Below are positions 31,801 through 40,521 of a stretch of 64,000 nt of DNA, piece after piece. How positions within the stretch are numbered: the first letter of the stretch is position 1; the number at the start of each line of letters is the position of its first letter. A program made the translations under genes and the position numbers. Below the pieces are notes generated by a model. That model did not search any database, was not told where the DNA came from, and saw nothing but the letters and a program-made list of their open reading frames with translations. The stretch covers positions 310,001 through 374,000 of the forward strand of contig NZ_FOWC01000002.1 in NCBI RefSeq assembly GCF_900115345.1, read 5' to 3'. The DNA is from Amycolatopsis rubida (GTDB lineage Bacteria; Actinomycetota; Actinomycetes; Mycobacteriales; Pseudonocardiaceae).

Positions 31801-32632
31801 CGACGCGACCGGAGACGACGCTGGGCGCGTTGCCGGTGAGCATGTACCCGTCGAGACCGTCGGGAGCTTCGTGCAGCCGCGGGCCGTACTCCTGCGCCTC
31901 CGCGCCGATGTACACGCCTGCCGGAGTGCCGCGCAGCGTGGACGGGTCGATCTTGGCCCGCTCCAACGCTTCCCACGCGGTCTCCAGCACGAGCCGCTGC
32001 TGCGGGTCCATCGCGGACGCTTCGCGCGGCGCGATGCCGAAGAACCCGGCATCGAATTCCCCGGCGCCGGGCAGGAATCCGCCCGAGGTCACGTAGCTGC
32101 TGCCCGGCTTGTCGGGGTCCGGGTCATACAGGCTGTCGAGGTCCCAGCCGCGGTCCTCCGGGAAACCGGAGATGGTGTGCACCCCCTCGGCGACCAGCTG
32201 CCACAACGCTTCCGGCGACACCGCGCCGCCCGGGTAGCGGCAGCCGATGCCGACGATGGCGACCGGCTCGTCGTTCGCCGCACCGGCGGCCAGCGCCGCG
32301 ACGGACTCCTGGACGCCGAACACCTCGGCGTGCAGGAAGCGGGTGACCGCGGCCGGGGTCGGATAGTCGAAGGCCAGCGTCACCGGCAGCTCCAGCCCGG
32401 TCGCGTCGGTCAGCTGCGCGTGCAGCTCCACCGCCGCGAGCGAGTCGAAACCGTGGTCGGAGAACGCTTTCTCCGGGTCGAGGACGGCCGGAACCTCGGG
32501 CAGCGCGGCCTGCAGCGCCGCCCGCGTCGCGTCGTGGACCACGCCGGCGAGGAACCCCGCGCGGTCCGCCGGCGGCAGAAGCGTCAGCCGCTCCGCGAAG
32601 CCGGATTCCCGATTCTTCTCACTCTCACGCAT
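16850..32632 (-). CDS. Modular polyketide synthase: loading ACP plus three KS-AT-DH-KR-ACP modules
   Basis: 5260 residues from the ATG at 32632, preceded by GGTGGAG. Residues 25-105 are a lone loading ACP (GFDSL near 62) with no KS or AT, as expected when a separate acyltransferase delivers the starter. Active sites: KS cysteines near 292 (DTACSGS), 1997 and 3712; AT serines near 734, 2437 and 4159, each with HAFH, so malonyl-CoA; DH histidines near 1033, 2736 and 4466, all with HxxxGxxxxP; KR motifs near 1455, 3177 and 4880 with NYAA and an Asp in the LDD position (B type); ACPs near 1765, 3481 and 5174. A C-terminal docking tail follows. The predicted product is an amino-methyl starter carrying three conjugated double bonds. 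KS3 has HGSGT and GHAQASGG instead of the usual forms. Confidence 0.97.
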   Translation of the reverse strand: MRESEKNRESGFAERLTLLPPADRAGFLAGVVHDATRAALQAALPEVPAVLDPEKAFSDHGFDSLAAVELHAQLTDATGLELPVTLAFDYPTPAAVTRFLHAEVFGVQESVAALAAGAANDEPVAIVGIGCRYPGGAVSPEALWQLVAEGVHTISGFPEDRGWDLDSLYDPDPDKPGSSYVTSGGFLPGAGEFDAGFFGIAPREASAMDPQQRLVLETAWEALERAKIDPSTLRGTPAGVYIGAEAQEYGPRLHEAPDGLDGYMLTGNAPSVVSGRVAYALGLEGPTLTVDTACSGSLVALHLAVQALRRGETQLALAGGVAVMGAPGTFTAFSRQRGLAEDGRCKAFAAAADGTGFAEGVGVLVLERLSDAVANGHAVLAVVRGSAINSDGASNGLTAPNGPSQQRVIKRALADAGLEASDVDAVEAHGTGTRLGDPIEAQALLSAYGQDRETPLLLGSIKSNIGHTQAAAGVAGVIKMVEAMRHGVLPKTLHVDEPTPHVDWTTGSVELLTEQREWPAIERPRRAGVSSFGVSGTNAHVIIEQAPAVETVETTSAELPVVPLVVSARSAEALKAQAAALVSTVESGNLTDLGFSLATTRAAHDQRAVVVAENVADAARGLQALAAGEQDPNVVIGERTPGKLAMLFTGQGSQRLAMGRELYLEYPKFAEVFDEAVDHLDVQMETPLRDVLFGDNAEELNETQYTQCALFAVEVALARLLESWGVRPDILLGHSIGELAAAHVAGVWSLADACLVVAARGRLMQALPEGGSMVAIAATEDEVQPLLGDQVSLAAVNGPTSVVVSGEREAVEAVVSVFRMQGRKISELRVSHAFHSPLMEPMLTEFREILEVVDYAAPAIPVVSNVTGRIATAEELCSPGYWLWHVRRAVRFADGVQALVDAGVTTAIEVGPDAVLSAMAAGTSDAIAFTPAQRRDRPEATTLATALGRLHTRGVAIDWAAVFGSARIVDLPTYAFQHQHYWLTAPTGHGDAADLGQLASGHPLLAAEIGLAGDDGLVLTGRVALRTHPWLADHAIAGSPVLPGTAFVEMALHAAAQVGFGVVDELTLQAPLALPETGGVALQTLVGPDVDGRRTIEFHSRPDHDADAAWTRHAVGVLAAGPVVEPAPRGEWPPAGAEVVATSELYSELAEQGYGYGPLFQGLRTAWKRDDVAGTVFAEVALPATGRDAAFGVHPALLDAVLHATDFAPGEAREPDEIRLPFAWTGVRLHASGATEVRVRITSPATGGVSIDVTDVAGMPVLSVESFRSRPVREADLGTQARDLLYTVEWTPVTGSAELPTLASLGSISGFDVPVVDSLVSLVEVPDVVLLPVSVPGNNIAAAAKQTAHRVRTVLQQWLEGDRYAGARLVVLTRGSLADSAVRGLVRSAQAEHPGRVVLVEGTVTAATLATALGSGEPELRIDGDTVSTGRMVRLAAEGGEPTWRADGTVLITGGTGGLGAQVAKHLVTKHGVRSLLLLSRRGLNAPGAAELVEELAELGATAKVVASDVSKKRSLAAAIKKAEHPLSAVVHTAGVLDNAMIGSLTAEQLDAVLAPKLDAAWALHELTAELDLSAFVLFSSSAGLADGAGQANYAAGNTFLDALAEHRHAAGLPATSLAWGLWAPDAGQAIGMGATLSEVDRNRITRLGLAPLTVPESLAALDAALGTGVPTVVPTRVDRAALRSRGEDVPAVLRGLIPAGRRRIAVASGEVTPERQFAERFAHLAEADRDRALLDLVRTHVAAVLGHDSADAISPARPFGEIGFDSLAAVELRNILDSVTGMRLPATLVFDYPTPRALAEYLASRLAGLTPVQTVTPVTTVDPEEPIAIVGIACRYPGGVETPEDLWRLVSEGEEALSGFPVDRGWNVDSLYDPEPGKPGRSYVKHGAFLHDAAEFDADFFEISPREAAAMDPQQRLLLEVSWEAFERAGIDPVGLRGSATGVFAGVMYHDWGTRLGTVSDDIAGYLGNGSLASVVSGRVSYALGLEGPTVTVDTACSSSLVALHWAVQALRRGECTLALAGGVTVMSTPDTFIDFSRQRGLSADGRCKAFAEAADGTGWGEGAGMLLVERLSDARRNGHPVLAVLRGSAVNHDGASNGLTAPNGPSQQRVIAKALADAGLQPSEVDAVEGHGTGTTLGDPIEAQALLATYGQGREEPLWLGSIKSNIGHTQAAAGVAGIIKMVMAMQHGQLPQTLHVDRPSTVVDWETGAVRLLTESREWQVGRPRRAAVSSFGISGTNAHVILEQAPAIPVERPSETQTIAPVALSGRSAAAVRGQAARLRSWLAEGVSVAEVARSLAATRASLEHRAVVVAETAGELADGLDALAGGDAPTGQVVDGKLAFLFSGQGAQRVGMGRQLYDAYPAFATAFDAVCAAIDPLVDVPLRDVVFGTTELADRGLLDQTQYTQTGLFAVEVALFRLAESWGFRPDALAGHSIGELAAAHVAGVLSLEDAAKLVAARGRLMGALNDRRGAMVSLAATEDAVRELLRGHEDAVSIAAVNGPAAVVVSGEADVVAEIERAAGDVQTRRLRVSHAFHSPLMTPMLDEFREIASGLTYEAPRIPIVSTVTGKLATDDELRSPEYWVTHVRETVRFGAAVTTLAESGVRTFLEIGPDSVLSALGQQSAEAEFVPFGRRDQDEVRTALTAAGRLHIRGAVKLGPLLGDGPVRLDLPTYAFQHKRYWLDATPSGDVTSVGQQPLAHPMLGAVVALSGSDTTVLTGRLSAASVPWVADHVVKGAILVPGTGFVELAVAAGDQVGHPTVEELTLQAPLVLPPDGAVALQVVVGPANGERRPVTVFSRPVESDGDWTQHALGTLSATARPEPAGLTEWPPAGATPIPVEGAYERLNERGYGYGPAFQGLTAAWRRGNEVFAEVALPEPAASTAGSYGLHPALLDTAMHADLLGDPSGSTLLPFVWNGVTLHAVGASVLRVRIVRLDGDELSSIEVADSEGNPVASVESLVSRPVRTELAAPAETTDGSLLKIGWQSVPVPAAEPGDVVAIGRGRVGVAATYSGFADLLGAVDRGEPVPGLVTLSVPASAGAVPEAARANATWLLAEIQAWLAETRLTDTKLAIVTQAAVPAGESTASTASTVDVTQGLLWGLARAAQAEHPGRVFLIDADADTKVETIAAVVASGEPEAAIRAGSVLAPRYTRTESTGTASWDGTVLITGGTGGLGSLLARYLVAEHGVRSLVLTSRRGLAAPGAAQLAEELTDLGATVQVAACDVADRAAVEQLINGLPDLGAVVHAAGTADSGVFDSLTAEQLAAVLRPKADAAWHLHELTADRQLSAFVMFSSAGGQVLPAGQANYAAANAFLDGLAEHRRAAGLPATALAWGLWAENTGLGGDLAEADLARMARLGLPAVTAEQGLALFDAAVATEDAVIAPLRVDVPALRARTDELPALLRGFVPPKARRVAKAAKAADNALAGELAALVESERDRVLLDLVRTQVATVLGYADKSEVDGTRAFKELGFDSLAAVELRNLLGTATGLTLPATLIFDHPTAKAVADFVKGKLLGAVAKTPATTARTNASMQEPIAIVGMACRYPGGVRSPEDLWQLLVGEVDAVSGFPTNRGWDTEGIYDPERGKRGKTYANEGGFLHDAAEFDPAFFGIGPREAMAMDPQQRLLLETAWEAIERAGIDPTALRGSLTGVFTGAMYDDYGSRAPGAPLDVAAYIPNGSSGAVVSGRISYLLGLEGPCMTVDTACSSSLVTLHLAVQALRAGECGLALAGGVTVLSQSDLFVDSSRQGVLSPNGRSKSFSAASDGVGWAEGAGLLLLERLSDAQRNGHEVLAVVRSSAVNQDGASNGLTAPNGPSQERVIHAALAAGGLNPSDVDAVEAHGSGTKLGDPIEAQALLATYGQDRDRPLYLGSVKSNIGHAQASGGAAGVMKVVQALRHNMLPKTMHVDAPSPVVDWTTGNIELLTEPRPWVRNGHPRRAGVSSFGISGTNAHIIIEEAPPAPAKETRRTAPELPAIPLPLAGSVAPALADQAARLAAHLRANPDVSLTDIGYSLATGRAALDHRAVVLAADREAALKALDGLADGRTPAGTVAGTVSAADLTAFLFTGQGAQQPGMGRGLYEAFPAFAGAFDEICGLFDVELDTPLKQVIWEDSPLLNQTAYTQCALFAIEVALYRLVESWGVRPDYLAGHSIGELAAAHVSGVFSLADACSLVAARGRLMQALPAGGAMAAIAATEDEVRASLPSGVDVAAVNGPRSVVISGPEENVKAAMATFSDAGRRTKQLVVSHAFHSSLMEPMLAEFSVVAEKLTYSAPSIPVVSNVTGKIATAAELCSPQYWVGHVREAVRFADGVSTLLAAGVTRFVELGPDAVLTGMARECDTAVADRPDRVVQVPAMRRGRAEVPTVFTALATLYSRGAKIDWKALFAGQGASTVDLPTYAFQNKSYWLDATKPTGDVSTLGAQSAGHPLLGALVELPDGGVVLTGRLSVATQPWLADHVVMGRTMLPGTAYVELAVHAGEQVGCHLLEELTQQAPLLLADDGVDLRVVISAPDGSGRRELSVHSRTEAGWVQHAAGTLANGAAAEFSLSEWPPSGAESVDLTGLYDDLAGLGFGYGPTFRNLRAIWLREGEVYAEVALPEGTAANEFGLHPGLLDSALGATDFLIPGGPKALTETTIPFAWNSVSLQASGATALRVRVRETESGSSLDLADAAGAPVAQIASLVTRPVSEGQLGTKVPDSLYRIEWQPASGVRLVPSLDGWAVLGTDDLGLGVPLKAEPVDADVLVLPVGSGTGAVPSQVHQVVQETLRHLQNWLSAGDGKLVVVTRGELAQAPVWGLVRAAQAENPGRIQVVDLDAAAESARALPAVVASGEPEARVRNGEVRVPRLTRVTEVGETVEWDPDGTVLITGGAGLLGGLLARHLVARGARDLVLTSRRGLDAAGARELVDELAGEGAKVTVAACDVTDRDALAKLLDTLPRLTAVVHAAGQMDSAVLSALTPEQVENVLQPKVDAAWNLHELTAGRDLAAFVLYSSAGGLLLAAGQANYAAGNVFLDALAEHRSSLGLPATSLAWGPWEGTDGEVDLAHIARSGVAELSAAEGLELFDAALAASSAALVPVKLHLKDADRASALLKGLVTVAPRRAAVASSAEPEAGFADKLATLPADERDSAALNLVREHTAAVLGYDDASAVGVEKGFTDLGIDSLAALELRNRLGAATGLRLPATLIFDYPSPLPLARHLLAELAPAASEETVEELNGTDDAAAAVASMDLADLVRSAMGGTDERDESE

Positions 32633-32711
32633 TGCGCACTCCACCGCGGTAGCCAGGCAGCATTCATGGGTCGTCGATCGGATCGTAGGGCGGACTCGGG
32701 CCGCGCCGGAT

Positions 32712-32733
32712 CCCCAGAAAACGTCGTTAGGGG
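32712..32733. promoter_or_regulatory. CCCC/TTAGGGG element upstream of the large PKS gene
   Basis: CCCCAGAAAACGTCGTTAGG followed by GG; on the minus strand it begins CCCCTAACG and ends in TGGGGATCCGG. The region 32633-32740 is homologous to 3909-4061 in front of the left PKS gene. It is probably a regulated promoter internal to the starter-P450-PKS gene string. Confidence 0.5.
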
Positions 32734-32740
32734 CGGGAAA

Positions 32741-33937
32741 TCACCAGGCGATGCGCAGGAGCGACGGACCCCGCACGATGACGCCGTACTCCCACTTCAC
32801 GCCATCGCGGCCGTCCGCGAACCGCAATTCCGGAAACCGCACCAGGATCGCCTTCAACGCCTCCTGCAACTCAAGACGGGCCAACTGCGCACCAATGCAA
32901 TGATGCGGCCCATGCCCGAACGCCACATGCGGATTCGGACTCCGCGTCAAGTCCACCACATCCGGATCCGCGAACACCTCCGGATCACGGTTAGCCGCAT
33001 GCAACGCAGGCAACACCGGATCACCCGCCCGCACCACCACATCACCCAAGCGAACATCCTCGACCGCATAACGCGCGAACATCGCCGCCGTGTTGACCGG
33101 CACCCACCGCAACAACTCCTCCACCGCCGCCGGCACCAACTCCAGGTTCTCCCGCAACTGCGCCACCAGGTCCGGCCGCGTCAACAACGTGAAAACAAAA
33201 CTCGGCAACGCCGACGAAACCGTCTCCACCCCACCAGTCAACAACCCCGCACCAGCGATCGCGATCAACTCGCTCTCACTCAGCTTCTCACCAGCATCAC
33301 GCGCATAAACAAGCGCACCAAGCAAATCATCAGTCGGCTCCTCACGACGCCGCGCAACCAACCCCGCCACATACCCATCCAACCGATCGCCGTAGACATC
33401 CAGCACATCACCCTTCGCCGTCGCGTCGCTGACGAGGGCCTGAGTCCACTCGCTGAAAATCCTGTGATCCTCCTCCGGCACACCAAGCAACTCACAGATC
33501 ACCGTCACCGGCAACGGCCGCGCAAGCCCCTCCACGAGATCGCCAGGCCCGCCGCTCTCGACCATCCCGTCGATCAGCTCATGCACCAACACACGGACAC
33601 TCTCCCGCATCGCCTCCAGCCGACGCGCGGTAAACGCCTTGCTCACCAAACGACGCAACCGGGAGTGATCCGGCGGATCCATCCCCATAATGCCATCACC
33701 CATCTGCTGACGACGCATCCTCGGCTGATCAAGCCCCTGCGCCAACTCACGACTGAACCGCGAATCAGTCAACACCAACTTGACGTCGGCATACCTCGTC
33801 GCCAACCACGCCGGCTCACCAAACGGCAACTGCACCCGACTCACCGGCTCGTCACACTGCAACCGACGATACGTCTCAGAAACAGACGTCTCACACATAT
33901 CGAACGGATACGCCCGCACAGTCCGACGAATGCTCAT
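32741..33937 (-). CDS. Cytochrome P450, copy 2
   Basis: 398 residues, identical in sequence to the protein at 4062-5258, with the heme cysteine in FGHGPHHCIG and ExxR present. Its ATG shares a base with the TGA of the mutase E gene, so it belongs to the ligase-decarboxylase-mutase operon. The ribosome site GGAGGGG lies inside the last codons of that gene. This is the likely original location, because the same mutase codons are found as a meaningless leader in front of copy 1. It probably hydroxylates or epoxidises the macrolactam. Confidence 0.95.
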   Translation of the reverse strand: MSIRRTVRAYPFDMCETSVSETYRRLQCDEPVSRVQLPFGEPAWLATRYADVKLVLTDSRFSRELAQGLDQPRMRRQQMGDGIMGMDPPDHSRLRRLVSKAFTARRLEAMRESVRVLVHELIDGMVESGGPGDLVEGLARPLPVTVICELLGVPEEDHRIFSEWTQALVSDATAKGDVLDVYGDRLDGYVAGLVARRREEPTDDLLGALVYARDAGEKLSESELIAIAGAGLLTGGVETVSSALPSFVFTLLTRPDLVAQLRENLELVPAAVEELLRWVPVNTAAMFARYAVEDVRLGDVVVRAGDPVLPALHAANRDPEVFADPDVVDLTRSPNPHVAFGHGPHHCIGAQLARLELQEALKAILVRFPELRFADGRDGVKWEYGVIVRGPSLLRIAW

Positions 33938-33974
33938 CACAATTCCCCTCCGATCACAGCCATCGGCTGCTCCA
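32741..33974. repeat. 1234-bp direct repeat, copy 2
   Basis: Partner of 4062-5295 in the same orientation, 28,679 bp away. The single difference is at 33589. Recombination between the copies would delete the large PKS, the sugar genes and the regulator. Confidence 0.95.
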
Positions 33975-35202
33975 ATGCCTGGGTGTCATGGGTGTGCTGG
34001 ACATAGGAAAGCGCCGACATCAGCGTCGACGAGGTGATCCGGCCGCTCGGCGCGCGCTCGGCGATCCCGCGCAACGGCAGCGAACCGAGCTCGGACCAGC
34101 CGAGCCTGCCGTCCGCGTCGAGCGTGCTGCGCGCCTGGCCCGCGTTGTCCGGATGCAGGCAGTACGGCACGTCGAGCAGACCGCGTTTGAAGGCGACCAC
34201 GAGCGCGCGGTCGAGATCGGCGTGGCTGTTGAGGACCGCGTCGACCAGGGCGTGGGCCTCGCGGTAAACCTGGTTGTCGGAGTCCACAACGGCCTTGATG
34301 CCCTTAGCCGACGCCGCCGCGTGTTCGAGCGCGGTCACGTTCTCCGCGACGGTCGGGATGCGGTGCGCTTCGGCGGCGGTCTTGACGATCAACCGCTCCG
34401 AATCTGTGCTCATCGCCAGTTCAGCGGCCTTGCCCAGCAACAACATCGCGCCGTCGGGCGTGCGCGGGAAGAGGCCCATATAGGCGTAGATCACCACGTG
34501 CCAGGTCGCTTCCGGCAGGAACTCGGCGCACAACCGGCGCAGCGCGGCAACCGCTTCGCGATCCTGCTGAAGGTTCGTCTGCTGCGCATAGCTCACCGAG
34601 ATACTGCGTACGCCTTTGCGGTAGAAGAACAACGCCTCCAGAAAGCTGATCGCGACCAGCTCGCTCGGCGGGCACAGCTGCCCCAGCATGCAGCCGCCGA
34701 ACGTCTCCAGATGCGGACGGCCGCCCGGATGTTCGGCCTCGACGAGCAGATCGCAGCAGGACGCCCAATTCCGCACGGCTTCGTCGAGCGGCGTGCGGCT
34801 GTAGGGCAGGCAGTAGGAAACCGGGCCGCCCTCAGTGGCGTGCAGACCGGCGGCGATCATCGCGCGGAAGATGTCCACCGGCCGCGCCGAACCGTGCCGG
34901 ACCTGCACCGGGAAGTCCGGGCCTTCGAGGCCGTCGAGCATGGCCCGGGTCACCTCGGGCGGATGGTTGACGATCGGGTAGCCGTTGAGCGGAATCCCGT
35001 TGCGCAACGCATGTGCCGCGGATTCGGTGTCGCGGACCCGGGTGTAGCTGTCGAGCGTAAGCGTGCCGACGGTCGCGGCGTTCGCGTGTTTGGTCGCGAC
35101 CAGACCGGCGCGCATCGCGGCCGGACTGTCGAAGCCCATGCGCGGTTGCACGACCAGTTCCCCGGCCGCGTGCCGCTGCGCGACGAACCGCTCGAAGCTC
35201 AC
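33937..35202 (-). CDS. Glutamate mutase large (E) subunit, VinI-type
   Basis: 421 residues of the MutE/GlmE family, somewhat shorter than the roughly 480 of the clostridial enzyme. Recognisable segments are QPRMGFDSPAAMRAGL, TLTLDSYTRV, LNGYPIVNHP and QVRHGSARPVDIFRAMIAAG followed by TEGGPVSYCLPYSR, the substrate and cobalamin contact regions. With the S subunit and adenosylcobalamin it converts L-glutamate to 3-methylaspartate, the branched precursor of the 3-amino-2-methylpropionate starter. The GTG start overlaps the S-subunit stop (GTGA) and its own stop touches the P450 start. Its last dozen codons are duplicated in front of the other P450. Confidence 0.93.
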   Translation of the reverse strand: MSFERFVAQRHAAGELVVQPRMGFDSPAAMRAGLVATKHANAATVGTLTLDSYTRVRDTESAAHALRNGIPLNGYPIVNHPPEVTRAMLDGLEGPDFPVQVRHGSARPVDIFRAMIAAGLHATEGGPVSYCLPYSRTPLDEAVRNWASCCDLLVEAEHPGGRPHLETFGGCMLGQLCPPSELVAISFLEALFFYRKGVRSISVSYAQQTNLQQDREAVAALRRLCAEFLPEATWHVVIYAYMGLFPRTPDGAMLLLGKAAELAMSTDSERLIVKTAAEAHRIPTVAENVTALEHAAASAKGIKAVVDSDNQVYREAHALVDAVLNSHADLDRALVVAFKRGLLDVPYCLHPDNAGQARSTLDADGRLGWSELGSLPLRGIAERAPSGRITSSTLMSALSYVQHTHDTQALEQPMAVIGGEL

Positions 35203-35675
35203 GCCTCCTCCAGCTGGCTGACCCCGCCGGGAAGCGTGGCCGCGAAATGCCGGAAGGCGGCGGCGTTCTTCTCGTCGAACACCCCGTCGAACCCGGCGAA
35301 CAGCAGCTCCGCGGTCTGCTCGTCCGACAGCGGTCCGCCAGTGCCGAGCTTGCCGCCGATCACCATCGGCAGCCGACGCAGCTCCGGGATTCCCCGCAGC
35401 CGCTGCACGACCCGGAGCCCGTCTTGGTAGCCGTGCCCGTTGACGCTGCTCAGCACCAGCATCGCCGGACGGCGGCTGACGCATTCGGACTCCAGCAGCT
35501 CGTCCGGCACGCACGCACCCAGGTTCACCACGTCGAAACCGAGTTCTCCCACCAGAAGTTCGAGGTAGACGAGGTTCCAGGTGTGCGAGTCGGACGCCAT
35601 GCTGCTGACGATCACCGTGCGTCCGCTGGGCTCTTCGACGATGCTGCTGCCGTACGCGCGGACCTCCTCGCTCAT
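35199..35675 (-). CDS. Glutamate mutase small (S) subunit, cobalamin-binding, VinH-type
   Basis: 158 residues with a Rossmann-like B12-binding fold: VIVSSMASDSHTWN near 20-33, LVLSSVNGHGYQDG and the IGGKLGTGG loop. In the usual DxHxxG motif the aspartate and the cobalt-ligating histidine are kept (DSH), but the position of the glycine is asparagine. Start and stop overlap the neighbouring genes by four bases on both sides (ATGA, GTGA). It works only with the E subunit. The variant motif may be normal for the natural-product branch of the family. Confidence 0.92.
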   Translation of the reverse strand: MSEEVRAYGSSIVEEPSGRTVIVSSMASDSHTWNLVYLELLVGELGFDVVNLGACVPDELLESECVSRRPAMLVLSSVNGHGYQDGLRVVQRLRGIPELRRLPMVIGGKLGTGGPLSDEQTAELLFAGFDGVFDEKNAAAFRHFAATLPGGVSQLEEA

Positions 35676-36886
35676 GGCGACACCTCATAAGCTCGCTGAT
35701 AGTCCAATCGCGACACTGAGATGACCTCATCGCCGCGGACCACGACTTCGGTGGGCGCCGGGCGGCCGAGAAAGCTGATCAGACTCGCGGTGACGCCGTA
35801 CGCACCGACGTTCGGCACGGTCAGCAGGTCTCCAGCGGACAGCTCAGGCAGCTTCGCCGCCTTCGAAAGCGAGTCACCGGGAGTACACAGTGGACCGACG
35901 AGCTGTCCCGGGTTGTCCCCGATCTGCTCGACACCGACCGCGGCGGGCAGCAGCCGTCCGATCCCGGAAAGGCCGCCGACCACGTTGATCCCGGCGTCGA
36001 GAATGACGAACCGGTGACCCCGGCTCTCCTTCACGTTCACGACACCGGCCAGCAACGTCCCGCACGTGCCGGACAGGTAGCGGCCGGATTCGCAGGCCAG
36101 CTCGACCTCGCCGCTGCGCCATTCGGGCAGGTACAGGTCGAGAAGCTGCTCCAAACCGTTGCGCAGCTTCGGATAGTCGGTGCGCTCGCCGGGAACCGCG
36201 TACGGCGACGAGAATCCGCCGCCGATGTCGAGCAGTTCCAGCGGCAGCCCCGTCTCCTGACGCAGCTGCGCGGCCGACTGCAGCACGAACTCGTATTCGC
36301 CGAGCAGCGCGTCCTCGTCCTGCGCGTTGCTCATGGTGAAGAAGTGCGCGCCGACGATCTTCGCCCCGGGCACCGCCTTGAACAACGGCATCAGCTCGGG
36401 CAGCGTCTCAGCGTCGACGCCGAACTGCGACGGCCGGCCCATCATCCGGATCCCGGTCGACGCGCTGCCCTGTGTGGTGTTCACCCGCAGCAGGCAGCGT
36501 GCGACGGTGTCCTGCCGTTCCGCCGCGGCACCAACGTGTTGCAGGTCAGTCAGCGATTCCACGGAGAACAACCGGACGCCGGCGGTGATCGCCGCGGCCA
36601 GCTCGCCGTCGGTTTTGCCCGGGCCGGTGTAGAGGATGTCCCCGGGCGCGAACCCGGCGGTCAGCGCGTTGGCCAGCTCACCGGTCGAGCTGATCTCCGC
36701 GCGGCATCCGCCTTCGCGGAGTTCGCGGGCGATCTCCGGATGCGGGTTGGCCTTCAGCGCGTAGTAGACCGCGAACCCCTCCGGGAGCAGGCCGAACAGC
36801 TGATCGCGCGACTGGGCGGTCACGTCAAGGTCGTACACGTAAGCCGGCGTGCCGAACCGTGCGGCCAGCTCGTCGTACTTGCTCAT
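35672..36886 (-). CDS. PLP-dependent decarboxylase, fold type III (VinO-type)
   Basis: 404 residues of the diaminopimelate/ornithine decarboxylase family. The PLP lysine is in YYALKANPHP near residue 50; LLDIGGGFSSPY is the phosphate-binding glycine loop; ACESGRYLSG and VGAYG are also typical. In the vicenistatin pathway the homologous enzyme acts on 3-methylaspartyl-ACP, giving 3-amino-2-methylpropionyl-ACP. The gene sits between ligase and mutase genes with ATGA overlaps at both ends, which supports this role rather than lysine biosynthesis. Start at MSKYDELAARFG; longer frames upstream run into the ligase gene. Confidence 0.92.
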   Translation of the reverse strand: MSKYDELAARFGTPAYVYDLDVTAQSRDQLFGLLPEGFAVYYALKANPHPEIARELREGGCRAEISSTGELANALTAGFAPGDILYTGPGKTDGELAAAITAGVRLFSVESLTDLQHVGAAAERQDTVARCLLRVNTTQGSASTGIRMMGRPSQFGVDAETLPELMPLFKAVPGAKIVGAHFFTMSNAQDEDALLGEYEFVLQSAAQLRQETGLPLELLDIGGGFSSPYAVPGERTDYPKLRNGLEQLLDLYLPEWRSGEVELACESGRYLSGTCGTLLAGVVNVKESRGHRFVILDAGINVVGGLSGIGRLLPAAVGVEQIGDNPGQLVGPLCTPGDSLSKAAKLPELSAGDLLTVPNVGAYGVTASLISFLGRPAPTEVVVRGDEVISVSRLDYQRAYEVSP

Positions 36887-38343
36887 TTGCGGGCACCTTC
36901 CACCAGCAGGGCGAGTTCCTTCGTCGCGTTCTTGCCGTGCGCGGTGAGCGGGAACTCGTCCACGACGTGGCACAGCGCGGGCACTTTCTGCGGCTCCAGC
37001 CGCTGCGCCAGTTCCTTGAGCACCGTGGTCGGCGGCAAGTCGCTTTCCACGCAGATCGCCAGGTCACGAGTCTCGCTCGGCGGGATCGCCCCCGCCGCGC
37101 GCACGCCGGGGATGTCCATCGCGGCCGCCTCGATCTCCAAAGTGGACATCCGGATTCCCTTGCGCTTGAACATGTCGTCGCGACGGCCCTCGAAGTAGAG
37201 GTAGCCGTCCTCGTCGAGCCGGCCGTAGTCACCGGTGTGCAGGCGAAGCTCGCCGGTGGCCTCGTCCCGGCGGAACGCTCGCGCGGACAGCTCCGGGGCA
37301 CGCCAGTAGCCGGGCATCACGTGCGGTCCGGCGGCCACGATCTCGCCGATTTCCCCAGCGGGCAACGGAGTTCCGTCGGCGGCGAGGATGTGCACGGTCG
37401 TGCCGGGCAGCGGAAGCCCCGACGAACCCGGACGCTCGGTGTCCTCCTCGGGCGGCATGACGGTGATCCGCTTGCACTCGGTCTGCCCGAACTGGCGGAC
37501 GACGCGGACGCCGGGGAAAGCGTCGCGGAGCTTCGCGATGGTCGAATCCGGCAGCGCCGCGCCGGTGTTGGTGAACAGCCGCACCGGAGCCGGTTCGCCC
37601 TGTTCCCGCTCGGCAAGGGTCGCGATCATCGTCGCGAGCGAAGGCACGATCGGAACGACCGTCGCGCCGACCTCGCGCATCCGCCGCAGCAGGCGAAGAT
37701 CGGATTCGGCGTCGGCGAGCACAATCTCGCTGCGGCCGAGCGTCGAGAGGAGGACTTTGTACAGACCGTAGTCCCAGGACATCGGGAACCGGCAGAAAAC
37801 GACGTCGTCCTGGCGGTAGCCGAGCACCGCCTGGATCGCGCTCGCGGCGAAGGTGACCTGCCGGTGCGGCCCGATGACGCCCTTGGGCGCGGCCGTGCTG
37901 CCGGAGGTGTAAACGAGAACGGCGACGTCGTCCAGCTCGACTTCGGCCGGCTCTGCGCGAGTGCCATCGCGGTAGGCTTCCTCGACTTCCGTCCACAGTG
38001 GAGCAAACTCTCCGGGTTGCACGATCAGCACCGGTTCGGCGTTCTCGACGACGGAATCGAAGTGGAACTGCTTCATCGCCGGGTTGATCGGCACGAACAC
38101 CGCGCCCCGGCGGGAAGTGCCGTGGAAGAGCGCGACCAGCGCCCGGTCCGTCGGCAACTGCACTACTACGCGATCGCCGCGCCCGATCCCGCGCCGCGCG
38201 AGGACCGCCTCCACCGCGTGACTCCAAGCGGCCAGCTCGGCATACGTCCACACCCCCGCCCGGTCGCGCACCGCGGCGGCGTCCGGCGCACCGGCCGCCG
38301 CCGCGTCGAGCAGGGCATGGACGAGAGAACCGGATTCGTTCAC
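36883..38343 (-). CDS. Beta-amino acid:ACP ligase (adenylation enzyme, VinN-type)
   Basis: 486 residues of the acyl-adenylate family, with no carrier domain. A3 is VYTSGSTAAPKG, A5 FGQTECKRI, A7 HTGDYG, A8 KRKGIRMSTLEIE, and the A10 lysine is in AHGKNATKE. The FPMSWDYGLY segment carries an Asp where beta-amino-acid-activating enzymes of this group hold the amino group, and a Lys-Arg pair follows A5, which could bind a side-chain carboxylate. Together these fit 3-methylaspartate activation and loading onto the free ACP at 40276. GTG start after GGGAG. It is first in the operon ligase-decarboxylase-mutS-mutE-P450, with a strong cluster motif upstream. Confidence 0.9.
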   Translation of the reverse strand: MNESGSLVHALLDAAAAGAPDAAAVRDRAGVWTYAELAAWSHAVEAVLARRGIGRGDRVVVQLPTDRALVALFHGTSRRGAVFVPINPAMKQFHFDSVVENAEPVLIVQPGEFAPLWTEVEEAYRDGTRAEPAEVELDDVAVLVYTSGSTAAPKGVIGPHRQVTFAASAIQAVLGYRQDDVVFCRFPMSWDYGLYKVLLSTLGRSEIVLADAESDLRLLRRMREVGATVVPIVPSLATMIATLAEREQGEPAPVRLFTNTGAALPDSTIAKLRDAFPGVRVVRQFGQTECKRITVMPPEEDTERPGSSGLPLPGTTVHILAADGTPLPAGEIGEIVAAGPHVMPGYWRAPELSARAFRRDEATGELRLHTGDYGRLDEDGYLYFEGRRDDMFKRKGIRMSTLEIEAAAMDIPGVRAAGAIPPSETRDLAICVESDLPPTTVLKELAQRLEPQKVPALCHVVDEFPLTAHGKNATKELALLVEGARK

Positions 38344-38408
38344 GACTGCCACTCCCGAAAGGATTCGTAGAATCACCGTGCCTGCGCGGGATAGCTCCCC
38401 GACGTCGG

Positions 38409-38459
38409 AGAAAAGCTATCCGCGCGCAGCCGGTGATCCACACCCCTAACGGCCCCTAG
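38409..38459 (-). promoter_or_regulatory. Promoter region of the starter-unit operon with CCCCTA repeat
   Basis: CCCCTAACGGCCCCTAG at 38443-38459 plus GATCCACA and GAAAAGCTATC, in the same order and spacing as at 5330-5382. On the minus strand TTAGGGG occurs twice at 10-base spacing, then GGATC and a possible -10 in GGATAGCTT. Confidence 0.6.
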
Positions 38460-38489
38460 CTGGCACTCTGCCGGTCCGGCCCGAACACC

Positions 38490-38536
38490 GTGAAGGGCTC
38501 CTTGCGGGAATCAGATTCCCGCAAGGAGCCCTTCAC
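38490..38536. terminator. 23-bp perfect hairpin terminator
   Basis: Arms 38490-38512 and 38514-38536 are perfect complements around a single base. It lies directly downstream of the minus-strand ligase at 38543-40042 and upstream of the next operon promoter. The sequence theme (GTGAAGGGC...) is shared with the hairpin at 11214-11254. Confidence 0.85.
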
Positions 38537-38542
38537 CGACGA

Positions 38543-40042
38543 CTAGGCGGGGACCGGGCTCAGCAGCTCCACGGCCCGCGCCGCCAGCGTTTTCCGGTCG
38601 ATCTTGCGGTTCGAATTCAGCGGGAACTCCTCGACGTGCTCGTACCGCCGCGGGATCACGCCCTCGGGCAGCACCGCCCGCAACGCCCGCACCAGCTCGA
38701 TCACCGGCCGCCGCGGCCCGGTGTAGAAGACGAACAGCTCAGTGCCGCCGTCCCCTTGGACACCGAGCGCTACCGCCTGCACCCCGCACGCCTGCAACGC
38801 GTGCTCCACCTCGGTGAGCTCCACACGCCAGCCGAGCACCTGCACCTGCGAATCGAGCCGCCCCAGGTACGCGAGGTCGTCGCCGCCGAGCCGCCGCACC
38901 CGGTCGCCCGTGCGGTAGAACCGCCGACCGTCGCGGTCCAGGAACCGGCCCTTCTCGTCAGCCGGGTCGAGATACCCCGGCGTCAGCTGCGGTCCGGCGA
39001 TGGCGAGTTCGCCCTCTCCCGCCTCGTTCTCGTCGATGAGCAGGTACTCGTGTCCCTGGTGCACCGCGCCGATCGGCACCACGCCGTTCACCGCGATCCG
39101 CGGGGTTTCCTCGTCGTCCCAGCGGTACCCGGCAACGGTGATGGTCAGCTCCGTCGGGCCGTAGAGGTTCTCAGTCACGGAATTGCCCGCCGCCGCCCGC
39201 CAGTCCGCGGTGTCGCGGACAGTCAGTGCTTCCCCGGCGAAGAAGCTCCACCGCAGGCCGGGCATCGCATCTGGGGTGAGCCGTCCGGTGCGGCGCACCA
39301 GGTCGATCGCGCTCGGCGTGGAAAACCACACGGTGAGGCCGCGCTCCTCCACGAACGCCGGCACGTTCCGGTAGGCCGCTCCCGGCAGGACCACCGCTTC
39401 CGCACCCGCGCCCCACGCGCAGAAGAGGTCGAACATCGCGCAGTCGAAGTTCAGGTCGAACGTCTGGGAGAAGACGTCGTCCGGGGTGAAGTCGTACCGC
39501 GCGTCGAGCAGGCCGAAGTAGTGCTCGGTGGAGCCGTGGCCGATCCGGACTCCCTTCGGCCGTCCCGTGGAGCCCGAGGTGAACAGGATGTACGCGGAGT
39601 CCTCAGGTCGCACGTCCACGGGCTCGCTGAGCGCGGTTTTCGGTTGCCACAGCCCTGGCTGGCCAACCTCCGGGGCCAGGAGGGTCTTGACCGGCGGAGC
39701 CACGGTCAGGCCGCGTTCGTCGGCGATGATCGCGTCCGCCTCCGCCGCCTCGACCATCTGCGCAGTCCGGGCCGCCGGGAAGTCCGGCCGCAGCGGGACG
39801 ACCGTCGCCCCCGCGTACAACCCGGCCAGAATCCCGGCGTAGGCGGTCACGCCCTTGCCGGCCAGCACCCCTACCGTGCGGGCGCCGGACTCCGCCAGCG
39901 CGCCGCCCCACAGCAACGCCCGCTCGTGCAGTTCGCCGTAGGTCAGCGTCTGCCCGCCGACGCTGACCGCCGGCCGGGACTCGGAACGGGCCAGCCCGCG
40001 CAGAAACCGCGCGTGCAGTCCCGAGGTGGTCGTCGTGTCCAT
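38543..40042 (-). CDS. Amino acid adenylation enzyme adding a capping residue (VinM-type)
   Basis: 499 residues: a stand-alone NRPS-like adenylation enzyme without thiolation domain. A3 is ILFTSGSTGRPKG, A4 FDLNFDCAMFDLF, A5 NLYGPTELT, A7 YRTGDR, and the A10 lysine is in NSNRKIDRKT. The ATG was chosen for the GGAGG site 7 bases before it. In vicenistatin the corresponding enzyme adds alanine to the aminoacyl-ACP so that the amine is masked during chain growth. The same role is inferred here because the other six partners are present. It is divergent from the ACP gene; its residue specificity cannot be read with certainty. Confidence 0.88.
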   Translation of the reverse strand: MDTTTTSGLHARFLRGLARSESRPAVSVGGQTLTYGELHERALLWGGALAESGARTVGVLAGKGVTAYAGILAGLYAGATVVPLRPDFPAARTAQMVEAAEADAIIADERGLTVAPPVKTLLAPEVGQPGLWQPKTALSEPVDVRPEDSAYILFTSGSTGRPKGVRIGHGSTEHYFGLLDARYDFTPDDVFSQTFDLNFDCAMFDLFCAWGAGAEAVVLPGAAYRNVPAFVEERGLTVWFSTPSAIDLVRRTGRLTPDAMPGLRWSFFAGEALTVRDTADWRAAAGNSVTENLYGPTELTITVAGYRWDDEETPRIAVNGVVPIGAVHQGHEYLLIDENEAGEGELAIAGPQLTPGYLDPADEKGRFLDRDGRRFYRTGDRVRRLGGDDLAYLGRLDSQVQVLGWRVELTEVEHALQACGVQAVALGVQGDGGTELFVFYTGPRRPVIELVRALRAVLPEGVIPRRYEHVEEFPLNSNRKIDRKTLAARAVELLSPVPA

Positions 40043-40275
40043 CGTGGTCCTCCGCGTTACTGTGCCGATCGCTGCTGACCCGACCACAGTCACGGCCTAG
40101 TGGCTTCGTGGCAACGGTTACCTGCCGGGTCGGGGTCGGCCTGCATTTGGCCGGATCAGCAATAGGGGTGCCGGCGCGTCGCTCGGAAGCGGCGGCCCGG
40201 GGTAAGGTTCAAAACCGAACCGGGCGGTCGGTTTCCCTGCCCGGTGAAGTGCCCGACCCAGCCACCGGAGTAGCC

Positions 40276-40521
40276 ATGTGGGACAGCTCTTTCGACGAAG
40301 CCCTCCGCCCGTACCTTCCGTTCCTGCCCGCCGACGAGGCGCTGACCGCCGAGACCCCGCTCAAGGAGTACGGCCTCGACTCGCTCGCCACGGTGGAACT
40401 GCTGGCCGTGCTGGAGGAGAAGTACAACGTCCGGTTCTCCGACGACGCGCTGAACCTGGAGACGTTCGAGAACCCCGGACGCCTCTGGACGACGCTGTCG
40501 AAGCTGCAGCCGGCTAGCTGA
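40276..40521 (+). CDS. Stand-alone acyl carrier protein (VinL-type)
   Basis: 81 residues with the phosphopantetheine serine in KEYGLDSLATVEL near residue 36. It probably carries 3-methylaspartate, then the decarboxylated amino acid, then the dipeptidyl form. It is divergent from the capping ligase and its 3' end overlaps the converging acyltransferase gene by 8 bases. A single AGGGG half-site lies at 40164-40168 in the shared upstream region. Confidence 0.92.
   Translation: MWDSSFDEALRPYLPFLPADEALTAETPLKEYGLDSLATVELLAVLEEKYNVRFSDDALNLETFENPGRLWTTLSKLQPAS

Noticed and set aside
38490-38536. Regulatory operator rather than terminator
   Set aside because: A 23-bp perfect stem directly behind a gene end, with the same theme as the terminator at 11214, is better explained by transcription termination.
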